Of a DNA stretch of 64,000 nt, positions 52,206-60,051 are shown piece by piece (position 1 is the first letter of the stretch; each line of letters begins with the position of its first letter). Source of the DNA: Agathobaculum ammoniilyticum (GTDB lineage: Bacteria > Bacillota > Clostridia > Oscillospirales > Butyricicoccaceae); contig NZ_JAOQJE010000009.1 of the NCBI RefSeq assembly GCF_025567315.1, forward strand, positions 1 to 64,000, given 5' to 3'. Under the pieces are notes generated by a model. That model had not been told where the DNA came from, ran no database searches, and was given only the letters and a program-made list of their open reading frames with translations. The position numbers were made by a program, and so were the translations under genes.

Positions 52206-53048
52206 TCAGTCAAACAGGCGCCGGATATCCTCCATGCGCGAGCAGGCCATATTATACCCCATTTCATAGCCCCATTCAAGCTTTTTTACATCCTTTTCAA
52301 AGCTCTCAAGCCGTTCGGCGGGCTGGAGCAGCACGGTGTTTTCCGGCTGGGCCGCCGCAAGCCTGTGGCAGAAGCACACCGTTTGATTGTACCGCTTGGG
52401 GCGGGACAGCATGGTTGCGGCCAGCCGGGGGTAGCGATGGTGCAGGGCGCGCGCGGCGAACCGCGTGCCGCACGTCAGCTCCTTGCGGTAAGCGTCCGGC
52501 TGTGTCAGCACGATCAGGTTTTTGTGGTTGCCGTCGCGCAGGCTTTTCAGGATCGGGATTGGGTCGGCCAGGCCGCCGTCGTAATAGGTTTCGCTGCCGA
52601 TGGATATGGGCGGGAAATAGATCGGGATGGCGCAGGTTGCGCGCAGCATGGTGCTGGGGCGGTCAAGCCGCATCCCGTCCAGATATTCCGCCTGTCCGGT
52701 GCGGGCGTTGGTTACGCCGACCAGCGCGCGCCCGCGGTAGGTGTGGAACGCCTCCCAATCGAACGGGATCAGCTCGTTTGGGATGGTGGAGAATACGAAA
52801 TCCACGCCGAATACCGAATGGTCGCGCAGCAGGTTGCGCGCGCCCAGATAGCGCTTGTCGTTCCGGTACCGGCGCAGGACCTCCAGATTGCGCCCGCGCT
52901 GGCGGGACAGGTAGGAAACCGCGTAGGTGATGCCGGCGGAAACGCCGATCACATAGTCGAACAGAAGATCATGGTCCAGCAGCGCGTCCATCACGCCGCA
53001 GGAAAAGATGGGGCGGAACGTGCCGCCCTCCAAAACAAGTGCGGGCAT
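52206..53048 (-). CDS. Patatin-like phospholipase
   Basis: 280 residues. The glycine-rich oxyanion loop is LEGGTFRPIFSCGVMDAL, the nucleophile elbow GVSAG (Ser) and the catalytic Asp in YYDGGLADPIP: a complete Ser-Asp dyad of the RssA/YjjU branch. No signal peptide, so it is an intracellular acyl hydrolase; the lipid substrate is unknown. It lies 60 bases after the RNase R gene on the same strand. Confidence 0.92.
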   Translation of the reverse strand: MPALVLEGGTFRPIFSCGVMDALLDHDLLFDYVIGVSAGITYAVSYLSRQRGRNLEVLRRYRNDKRYLGARNLLRDHSVFGVDFVFSTIPNELIPFDWEAFHTYRGRALVGVTNARTGQAEYLDGMRLDRPSTMLRATCAIPIYFPPISIGSETYYDGGLADPIPILKSLRDGNHKNLIVLTQPDAYRKELTCGTRFAARALHHRYPRLAATMLSRPKRYNQTVCFCHRLAAAQPENTVLLQPAERLESFEKDVKKLEWGYEMGYNMACSRMEDIRRLFD

Positions 53049-53108
53049 TTTTTCAAACCTTTCTCAGATAACAGGGGCGCGCGGCGCGCCCGTCCGGTAC
53101 GCCGGAGC

Positions 53109-55352
53109 CTACCGGCGTTTGCGCGTGGGTGGCTTTTTCCGGCTTTTGCCCCCGCGTGCGCCGCGCCGCCGCTGGGCGCGGTTCCCGCGCGGCTCGTCCG
53201 TGCGCTCCCGCGCAGGGGGAACGGCAGGCACATCGGCGGTCGGGAGGCTCCCCTCGGCGGGCGCGAAGTCGATCTGGCCAGTCACCTCGCTCGCGGCGAG
53301 CAGCCGCACGCGCAGGGGCGTGCCGATCGTAAAGCGCTTGCCGGTATGGCGGCCCTGCAGTGCCATGTGCTGCTCGTCATACTGGTAGTAATCGCCCGTG
53401 AGCAGTTCGATGCGGATCAGCCCCTCGCAGCCGTTTTCCAGCGCGACAAAGATGCCGAACGCCTGCACGCCGGACACCTCCGCGTCAAATTCCTCGCCGA
53501 CGAAAGGCTTCATATACGCCGCGATGAACAGCTTGTCGATATCGCGCTCGCAGTTGTCCGCGGCCTGCTCGCGGGTGGTGGACTGCGCCGCGGCCTCCTC
53601 GCACGCGTTTTGGTCGGCGGCGGTGAACGCTTCGCCGGCGAGCGCCTTTTGCAGCATCCGGTGCGCGACGAGGTCGGGATAGCGCCGGATGGGCGAGGTG
53701 AAATGCAGGTAGAATTTCGCCTTGAGGCCGTAGTGGCCGATGCAATCGTCCGCATAGCGCGCGCGGGCGAGCGAGCGCAGCAGCAGCGTCGGCAGGATAC
53801 GCTGCCTGGGGTCGTTTTTCACGCCGCGCAGCACGGCCTGGAACTGGAACGTATCCTCCGGCTTGCCGGGGTCGATGCGGTAGCCGAACGGCCGCGCGAA
53901 CTGCGCGAATACGCGCAGCTTTTCCGGATCCGGATTTTCGTGTACGCGGTACACGGTGGGCTGGCCGCGCTTGCACATGAATTCCGCGACCGCCTCGTTG
54001 GCCTGCAGCATGAATTCCTCGATCAGCTTTTCGCTTTCTCCCCGTTCGCGGAAGCAGATGTCCACGGGATTGCCCGTTTCGTCCACTGTGATCTGCGCCT
54101 CCGGAATATCCAGTTCCAAAGCGCCGCGCTCAATGCGGCGCTGATATAGCGCGTGTGCAAGGCCGTTCATCTTCTCCGCAGTGGGGACGAGGAACGCATA
54201 TTCCTCCCGCAGCGCCGCGTCGCCCGCGAGGATGCGGTTGACCTTGTTATAGGTCATGCGCGCTTGGGAGCGGATGACGGACTTTGCAAAGCTCGCCCGA
54301 TAGCGCCGTCCGTCCCTGTCCACCTCCAGGAGCGCGGAAAAGGTCAGCCGGTCCACGCCCGGGTTGAGGGAACAGATGCCGTGCGACAGCGCAAACGGCA
54401 ACATCGGTACGACATGGCCGGGATAATAGACCGAGGTGCCGCGCCGGTACGCTTCTTGGTCGAGCGGGCTGCCCTGCGTTACATAGTGCGACACATCCGC
54501 GATGTGTACGCCGAGCAGGTAATGCCCGTTTTCGAGCGGCTCGAGCGATACCGCATCGTCAAAGTCCTTGGCGTCGTCCCCGTCGATGGTGAAGATCAGC
54601 TTGTCCCGCAGGTCGAGCCGCTCTCCGGCGGCGGCCAGGTCGACCGTCTGCGGGATGGCGTCCGCCTGCCGTAGCACCTCGTCCGGAAAGGCATTGAATA
54701 CGCCGTTTTCATGCAGGATGGCCGCGATCGAGGCCTCCATTGTCCCGTCCTCGCCCAAATCGGCCTGCACCACGCCCTGCGGCGCGGATTTTTCGTCCCC
54801 ATAGTAAGAGATCGATACCGCCACGCGGTCGCCGGGCCGCGCGTCGCCCAAGTCGTGCCGGTCAATCGTGATTTCGGGATATTTTTTTGAGGTGGGCTGC
54901 ACGAAAAAGGCGTTTCCACGCTGCACCAGCGCGCCGGTCAGTTCTCTGTCCGCTCGGCGCAGGACGCGCACGACTGCGGCCTCCCGCCGCCCGCGCCCGT
55001 TTTTCCGTTCGGAGAGCTTGACCAGCACCCGATCGCCGTGCCACGCGCCGCCCGAGGCGTTGGGCGGGATGAACAGGTCGTCCGGACGGGGCTCGCCCTC
55101 GGCTACATCCGGCGTGACGAACGCGAACGCACGCTCGGTGGCGAGGTAGGTGCCGGTGACGCAGCCGTAATGCGCGGAAACAGCGAAGCGGTTTTTCTTG
55201 TTTTTCATGACCGCACCGTCCGCGGTCAGGCGGTCGAGCGCGTCCTTTACCTCCTGCTTGCCGGCTTCCGGCAGGGCGCGGCGCAGCTCATCCAACCGCA
55301 TGGGCTGTGTGAGCAGCGAAAGCAGCCTGCTTTCCAGCGCATGATCTTGCAT
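53109..55352 (-). CDS. rnr: Ribonuclease R
   Basis: 747 residues. Winged-helix-like N-terminus, cold-shock OB domains (about 65-230), the RNB catalytic domain with TIDGDDAKDFDDAVSLE (Mg-binding Asp residues) and HIADVSHYV, then a C-terminal S1 domain (VGEEFDAEVSGVQAFGIFVAL) and a very basic Arg/Lys tail. It is a 3'-5' exonuclease for structured RNA. Normal length. GGAAGAGGAGGGC precedes the ATG. Confidence 0.96.
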   Translation of the reverse strand: MQDHALESRLLSLLTQPMRLDELRRALPEAGKQEVKDALDRLTADGAVMKNKKNRFAVSAHYGCVTGTYLATERAFAFVTPDVAEGEPRPDDLFIPPNASGGAWHGDRVLVKLSERKNGRGRREAAVVRVLRRADRELTGALVQRGNAFFVQPTSKKYPEITIDRHDLGDARPGDRVAVSISYYGDEKSAPQGVVQADLGEDGTMEASIAAILHENGVFNAFPDEVLRQADAIPQTVDLAAAGERLDLRDKLIFTIDGDDAKDFDDAVSLEPLENGHYLLGVHIADVSHYVTQGSPLDQEAYRRGTSVYYPGHVVPMLPFALSHGICSLNPGVDRLTFSALLEVDRDGRRYRASFAKSVIRSQARMTYNKVNRILAGDAALREEYAFLVPTAEKMNGLAHALYQRRIERGALELDIPEAQITVDETGNPVDICFRERGESEKLIEEFMLQANEAVAEFMCKRGQPTVYRVHENPDPEKLRVFAQFARPFGYRIDPGKPEDTFQFQAVLRGVKNDPRQRILPTLLLRSLARARYADDCIGHYGLKAKFYLHFTSPIRRYPDLVAHRMLQKALAGEAFTAADQNACEEAAAQSTTREQAADNCERDIDKLFIAAYMKPFVGEEFDAEVSGVQAFGIFVALENGCEGLIRIELLTGDYYQYDEQHMALQGRHTGKRFTIGTPLRVRLLAASEVTGQIDFAPAEGSLPTADVPAVPPARERTDEPRGNRAQRRRGARGGKSRKKPPTRKRR

Positions 55353-55439
55353 AAATAGCCCTCCTCTTCCTCTTTTCTTCTGGTATCAGTATACCATCTT
55401 TGCTGTCCGAATAAAAGGAAAATTGACGTAAGGCATGGT

Positions 55440-55468
55440 TTGACGTTCCTCCAGCGGCATGATACACT
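55440..55468 (+). promoter_or_regulatory. Promoter of the SDR-TtcA-like pair
   Basis: TTGACG (55440-55445), 17 bases, TACACT (55463-55468), about 39 bases from the start codon. Confidence 0.65.
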
Positions 55469-55506
55469 AAGGATGGGAGAAAATAAGTCCGGCAAAGGAG
55501 GAAAAA

Positions 55507-56265
55507 ATGATGAAAGCACTTGTTACCGGCGCGTCCTCCGGCATTGGGAGAGAGATCGCGCGCCTGCTCGCCGCGCGCGGGTATGACCTGATCCTGTGCG
55601 CGCGGCGCGAGGAGCGCCTGCGGCAGCTCGCTGCCGAACTGCCCACCGCGTGCCGTGTGATCGCGGCGGATATCGCGGATGAAAGGGAATGCCGCCTGCT
55701 GTACGAGGCGGTGCGCGGGGAGGAGCTGGAGGTGGTCGTCAACAACGCGGGCTTCGGCCTGTTCGGTGAATTCGCTTCGACCAGCCTGGAGGAGGAACTG
55801 CGCATGATCGACACGAACATCCGCGCGGTGCATATCCTGACCAAGCTGGCGGTGCGCGATTTTGCTGCGCGCGGGCGCGGGTACGTCTTGAATGTGGCGT
55901 CCTCGGCCGGCTTTCTGCCCGGCCCGCTCATGGCGACCTACTATGCGACCAAAAACTATGTCCTGCGGCTGACCGAGGCCATACGGGAGGAACTGCGCCG
56001 CGCGGGCAGTCCAGTCAAGGTCTGCGCGCTTTGCCCAGGGCCGGTGGATACCGAATTCAACAAGGTGGCGGGCGTGCGGTTTTCGCTCGGCGGCCTGAGC
56101 GCGCAACGCGTGGCGCGCGAGGCGGTCGGCGGGCTGTTCGCGGGCAGGGGCGTCGTTGTGCCGGGCGCGGCGATGAAAGCCATGACCCTGGCGCGCCACT
56201 TCGCGCCCGACTGCCTGCTCGCGCGCGTCACCTATCATTTCCAGCACAGGAAAAACGGCGGATGA
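55507..56265 (+). CDS. Short-chain dehydrogenase/reductase
   Basis: 252 residues, classical SDR: cofactor loop VTGASSGIGREIARLL, NNAGFGLFGEF, catalytic Ser in NVASSAGFLPGP, and YxxxK in YYATKNYV. Relatives (YqjQ/DltE-like) have uncertain substrates. AAAGGAGG lies before two adjacent ATGs (55507 and 55510). The stop overlaps the next gene's ATG, so the pair is translationally coupled. Confidence 0.9.
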   Translation: MMKALVTGASSGIGREIARLLAARGYDLILCARREERLRQLAAELPTACRVIAADIADERECRLLYEAVRGEELEVVVNNAGFGLFGEFASTSLEEELRMIDTNIRAVHILTKLAVRDFAARGRGYVLNVASSAGFLPGPLMATYYATKNYVLRLTEAIREELRRAGSPVKVCALCPGPVDTEFNKVAGVRFSLGGLSAQRVAREAVGGLFAGRGVVVPGAAMKAMTLARHFAPDCLLARVTYHFQHRKNGG

Positions 56266-57059
56266 CCGCGCAGGAGATCAAAAGGACGCTGCAGCGCGAA
56301 TTTGTGCGCCTGCTGCGCCGGCCGTTTGCGGCCGCGGTCCGGGAATACGGCATGGTGCGGCCGGGCGATCGGATCGCGGCATGCATTTCCGGCGGCAAGG
56401 ACTCGATGCTGCTCGCCCTGCTGCTGCAGGATCTGCAGCGCACGGTGGACTTTAAACTGGTGTTCCTTGCCATGGACCCAGGATACGCGCCCGCCGGCCG
56501 CGCGCGGCTGGAGGAGAACGCCGCGCGCCTTGCTCTTCCGCTTGAGATATTCGACACCAATGTGCTGCGCGTCGCGGCGCGCCACGCGGCGGCGCATCCC
56601 TGCTTTCTGTGCGCGAAAATGCGGCGCGGCTACCTGTACGCCGAGGCGCGGAAGCGCGGCTGCAACAAGATCGCACTCGGCCACCACTATGACGACGCGA
56701 TCGAAACCGTGCTCATGGGCTTGCTGTACGGCGGTCAGGTGCAGGCCATGCTGCCGCGCATGCGGGCGAAAAATTACGCGGGGATGGAGTTGATCCGGCC
56801 GCTTTGCCTGGTGCGCGAGCGCAGCGTGCAGGCCTGGGCGGATTACTGCGGGCTGACGTTCCTCCCGTGTGACTGTCCGGCGAAAGCGCTCGCAAACGAT
56901 ACCCGCCGTGCGGCGGTCAAAAAGCTGATCGCGTCGCTGGCCGCGGAAAACCCACAGGTCGAGGCGAATATCCTCAACGCGGTCAAAAACGTGGATACCG
57001 CGAAGCTGCTCGGCTGGCGGGACGGGGCGGGGCGGCACAGCTTTCTGGACAGGCTTTGA
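56262..57059 (+). CDS. TtcA-like tRNA thiolation PP-loop ATPase
   Basis: 265 residues. PP-loop CISGGKDSMLLALLL activates the tRNA base with ATP. The CFLCAKMRRGYLY motif supplies two cysteines that in TtcA-type enzymes bind an iron-sulfur cluster, with CDCPAK near the C-terminus giving further Cys. GHHYDDAIETVLMGLLYGG is the family core. In E. coli TtcA makes 2-thiocytidine 32; the clostridial subgroup may modify another base. It overlaps the SDR gene by 4 bases. Confidence 0.87.
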   Translation: MTAQEIKRTLQREFVRLLRRPFAAAVREYGMVRPGDRIAACISGGKDSMLLALLLQDLQRTVDFKLVFLAMDPGYAPAGRARLEENAARLALPLEIFDTNVLRVAARHAAAHPCFLCAKMRRGYLYAEARKRGCNKIALGHHYDDAIETVLMGLLYGGQVQAMLPRMRAKNYAGMELIRPLCLVRERSVQAWADYCGLTFLPCDCPAKALANDTRRAAVKKLIASLAAENPQVEANILNAVKNVDTAKLLGWRDGAGRHSFLDRL

Positions 57060-57097
57060 GCCGCCCGCCGGAAAGCAAGGAAAACCAATAGGAATAC

Positions 57098-57126
57098 TGG
57101 ACAGACGCCGGCGGACATGGTATCAT
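57098..57126 (+). promoter_or_regulatory. Promoter of ddh
   Basis: TGGACA (57098-57103), 17 bases, TATCAT (57121-57126). Confidence 0.6.
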
Positions 57127-57179
57127 AGGAGCAGAAAAAACACGCTTTTTCGGCACACAGTAAAGGAGACTTCTGAACT

Positions 57180-58160
57180 ATGACCATTCGTATCGGTATT
57201 TTGGGGTATGGCAATCTGGGCCGCGGTGTGGAGGCCGCGGTTCGCCAGAATCCGGATATGGAGCTGAAAGCGGTGTTCACCCGCCGCGACCCGCAAGCCC
57301 TCCGGATCGCGGACGCGGGCGCAAAGGTGCTGCATGTGGATGCGGCAGAAGGCATGAAGGACGAGATCGACGTGCTGGTGCTTTGCGGCGGCAGCGCGAC
57401 CGACCTGCCCGAGCAGACCCCCAAATACGCGGCCCTGTTCAACGTGATCGACAGCTTTGACACCCATGCCCGCATTCCGGAGCATTTCGCCAGCGTTGAC
57501 GCGGCGGCGAAGAAAGCCGGCAAGGTGGGCGTTATCTCCTGCGGCTGGGACCCGGGCATGTTTTCGCTGAACCGCCTGTACGCCTCCTGCATCCTACCGG
57601 AGGGACAGGACTATACCTTCTGGGGTCGCGGCGTGAGCCAGGGCCATTCGGACGCGGTGCGCCGCATCGCGGGCGTAAAGGACGCGCGCCAGTACACCGT
57701 GCCGGTGCCGGCGGCGCTCGAGGCCGTGCGCGCGGGCCGGAACCCCGCGCTGACCACCCGCGAGAAGCATACTCGCGAGGTATATGTCGTCACGGAGGAG
57801 GGAGCGGACCGCGCCCGCATCGAGAGGGAGATCAAGGAGATGCCAAACTACTTCTCGGATTACGACACGACCGTGCATTTCATCGACGCGGACACGCTCG
57901 CGCGCGAGCATGCGGGCCTGCCGCACGGAGGCTTCGTCATCCGCAGCGGCGAAACCGGCGCCGGCAACAGGCATATCATCGAATATCGTCTGCAGCTTGA
58001 CTCCAATCCGGAGTTCACGGGCGCGGTGCTGACTGCCTACGCCCGAGCGGCCTACCGCATGGCGCAGGAGGGTATGAGCGGCGCCAAGACCGTGTTTGAT
58101 ATTGCGCCCGCCTACCTGTCCGCGCGGACGGGCGAGGAGCTGCGCGCGCGCATGCTGTAA
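57180..58160 (+). CDS. ddh: meso-Diaminopimelate dehydrogenase
   Basis: 326 residues. NADPH loop GILGYGNLGRGVEAAV, CGGSATDLPEQTP, DSFDTHARIPEHF and SCGWDPGMFSLNRLY, all family hallmarks. It converts tetrahydrodipicolinate, ammonia and NADPH directly to meso-diaminopimelate, a one-step branch of lysine and peptidoglycan synthesis that bypasses the acylated routes. Normal length; AAAGGAGACTTCTGAACT precedes the ATG. Confidence 0.95.
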   Translation: MTIRIGILGYGNLGRGVEAAVRQNPDMELKAVFTRRDPQALRIADAGAKVLHVDAAEGMKDEIDVLVLCGGSATDLPEQTPKYAALFNVIDSFDTHARIPEHFASVDAAAKKAGKVGVISCGWDPGMFSLNRLYASCILPEGQDYTFWGRGVSQGHSDAVRRIAGVKDARQYTVPVPAALEAVRAGRNPALTTREKHTREVYVVTEEGADRARIEREIKEMPNYFSDYDTTVHFIDADTLAREHAGLPHGGFVIRSGETGAGNRHIIEYRLQLDSNPEFTGAVLTAYARAAYRMAQEGMSGAKTVFDIAPAYLSARTGEELRARML

Positions 58161-58180
58161 AAAACAAAAAGCAAACCGGC

Positions 58181-58213
58181 AAAAAGGATCTGCAGCCCTG
58201 CAGCTCCTTTTTG
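58181..58213 (+). terminator. Intrinsic terminator after ddh
   Basis: AAAAAGGA-TCTGCAG and CTGCAG-CTCCTTTTT pair (small internal mismatch), ending in a T run. Confidence 0.75.
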
Positions 58214-58250
58214 CTTTGCACGCCGGAAAAGAGAAAGGAACGGTGCTCTG

Positions 58251-60002
58251 TTGAAGCAATCGACCGGCGCCCTGATGCGGCGCTTTGCCCCCTATTTCAA
58301 GCCCTACGCGGGCGTCCTGCTGCTCGACCTGTTCTGCGCCGCACTGACGACGCTGTGCGAGATCGGCCTGCCGATGATGATGCGCCGCCTCGCGCAGGTC
58401 GGCATGGACGATGTTTCCCTGCTGACGAGCGGACTGGTGCTGCGCGTGGCGGCGCTGTATATCGTGCTGCGGCTGATCGACGTGGCCGCCTCCTACTTTA
58501 TGGCGAACATCGGGCATGTCATGGGCGCACGCATCGAAACCGACATGCGCTCGGCCCTGTTCGGCCACCTGCAGAAGCTGTCGTTCGGCTATTTTGCAAA
58601 CACCAAGGTCGGTCAGCTGATGGCGCGCATCACGGGCGACCTGTTCGACGTGACTGAGTTCTCGCATCACTGTCCGGAGGAATTTTTCATCGCGGGGCTG
58701 AAGATCGTGGTGTCGTTCGTCATCCTGTGTACGGTCAACGTGCCGCTGACCATCATCATCTTCGCCATTGTGCCGGTCATGGCCATCGTCGCGGGCAAGT
58801 TCAATATGGCGATGCGCAGGACGTTTGCGAAAAACCGCCGACAGGTGGGCGAGGTCAACGCGCAGGTCGAGGACAGCCTGCTGGGGGTGCGCGTGGTCAA
58901 GTCGTTTACCGGCGAGGCGCGCGAGATCGAGAAATTCGAGCAGGGCAACCGCGACTGGCTGGAGATCAAAAAGGAGAATTACCGCTGGATGGGCGCGTTC
59001 ACCGCAACCACCCGCGCGTTTGACGGATTGATGTATATTGCGGTCATCATCGCGGGCGGCCTGTTCATGGTACACCGCCGCATCGACCCCGCGGACTTTA
59101 TGGCTTACCTGCTGTATGTGGCGACGCTGCTCGCGACCATCCGCCGCATCGTGGAGTTCGCCGAGCAGTTCCAGCGCGGCATGACCGGCATCGAGCGGTT
59201 TTTCGAGGTCATGGACGTGGAGCCGGATATTGAGAGTCCGGAAAACGCGGAAAAGCTGCCGCGCGTACAGGGCAATATCCGTTTTGAGGACGTCTGCTTC
59301 GCCTATGCGGACGACCCGAATACGCCGGTGCTCGACCATCTGGAGCTGGACATTCGGGCAGGGCAGAGCGTGGCGCTGGTCGGCCCGTCGGGCGGCGGCA
59401 AGACCACGATTTGCAACCTGATCCCGCGGTTTTACGATGTGACCGGCGGCCGCGTCACGGTGGACGGGCATGACGTGCGCACGGTCGAACTGGATTCGCT
59501 GCGCGGACAGATCGGTGTGGTGCAGCAGGATGTGTATCTGTTTTCAGGCACGATCTTTGACAATATCGCCTACGGGCGGCCGGGCGCGACGCGCGAGGAG
59601 GTCGTCGAGGCGGCCAAGCAGGCGGGCGCGCACGAGTTCATCAGCGCCACGCAGGACGGCTATGATACCTTTGTCGGCGAGCGCGGCGTGCGGCTGTCCG
59701 GCGGGCAGAAGCAGCGCATTTCGATCGCGCGCGTGTTCCTCAAGAATCCGCCCATCCTGATTCTGGACGAAGCGACCAGCGCGCTGGATAATGAATCCGA
59801 GCGCTTGGTGCAGCAGTCGCTCGAACGGTTGGCCAAGGGGCGCACGGTGCTGACCATCGCGCACCGCCTGTCCACCATCCGCAACGCGGACAAGATCGTC
59901 GTGCTGACCGAGGACGGCGTGGCCGAGCAGGGGACGCATGCCGAGCTGCTCGCGCGGGGCGGCGCGTACGCGCACCTGTATCAACTCGCCACAGAAGACT
60001 GA
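58251..60002 (+). CDS. ABC exporter half-transporter (MsbA/multidrug type)
   Basis: 583 residues. Six-helix type I exporter domain (about 15-310), then an ATPase: Walker A LVGPSGGGKTTICNL, Q-loop GVVQQDVYLFSGTI, signature VRLSGGQKQRISIA, Walker B PILILDEATSALDNES, H-loop TIAHRLSTI. It acts as a homodimer; substrate unknown (lipid or drug). The only suitable start is TTG 58251 behind GAAAGGAAC. Confidence 0.92.
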   Translation: MKQSTGALMRRFAPYFKPYAGVLLLDLFCAALTTLCEIGLPMMMRRLAQVGMDDVSLLTSGLVLRVAALYIVLRLIDVAASYFMANIGHVMGARIETDMRSALFGHLQKLSFGYFANTKVGQLMARITGDLFDVTEFSHHCPEEFFIAGLKIVVSFVILCTVNVPLTIIIFAIVPVMAIVAGKFNMAMRRTFAKNRRQVGEVNAQVEDSLLGVRVVKSFTGEAREIEKFEQGNRDWLEIKKENYRWMGAFTATTRAFDGLMYIAVIIAGGLFMVHRRIDPADFMAYLLYVATLLATIRRIVEFAEQFQRGMTGIERFFEVMDVEPDIESPENAEKLPRVQGNIRFEDVCFAYADDPNTPVLDHLELDIRAGQSVALVGPSGGGKTTICNLIPRFYDVTGGRVTVDGHDVRTVELDSLRGQIGVVQQDVYLFSGTIFDNIAYGRPGATREEVVEAAKQAGAHEFISATQDGYDTFVGERGVRLSGGQKQRISIARVFLKNPPILILDEATSALDNESERLVQQSLERLAKGRTVLTIAHRLSTIRNADKIVVLTEDGVAEQGTHAELLARGGAYAHLYQLATED

Positions 60003-60037
60003 AAAAAGAGGAAACCGGCCTCGGTTTCCTCTTTTTC
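60002..60037. terminator. Bidirectional terminator
   Basis: AAAAAGAGGAAACCG/CGGTTTCCTCTTTTT with loop GCCT between convergent genes. Confidence 0.92.
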
Positions 60038-60051
60038 TGTTCCGCAGACGT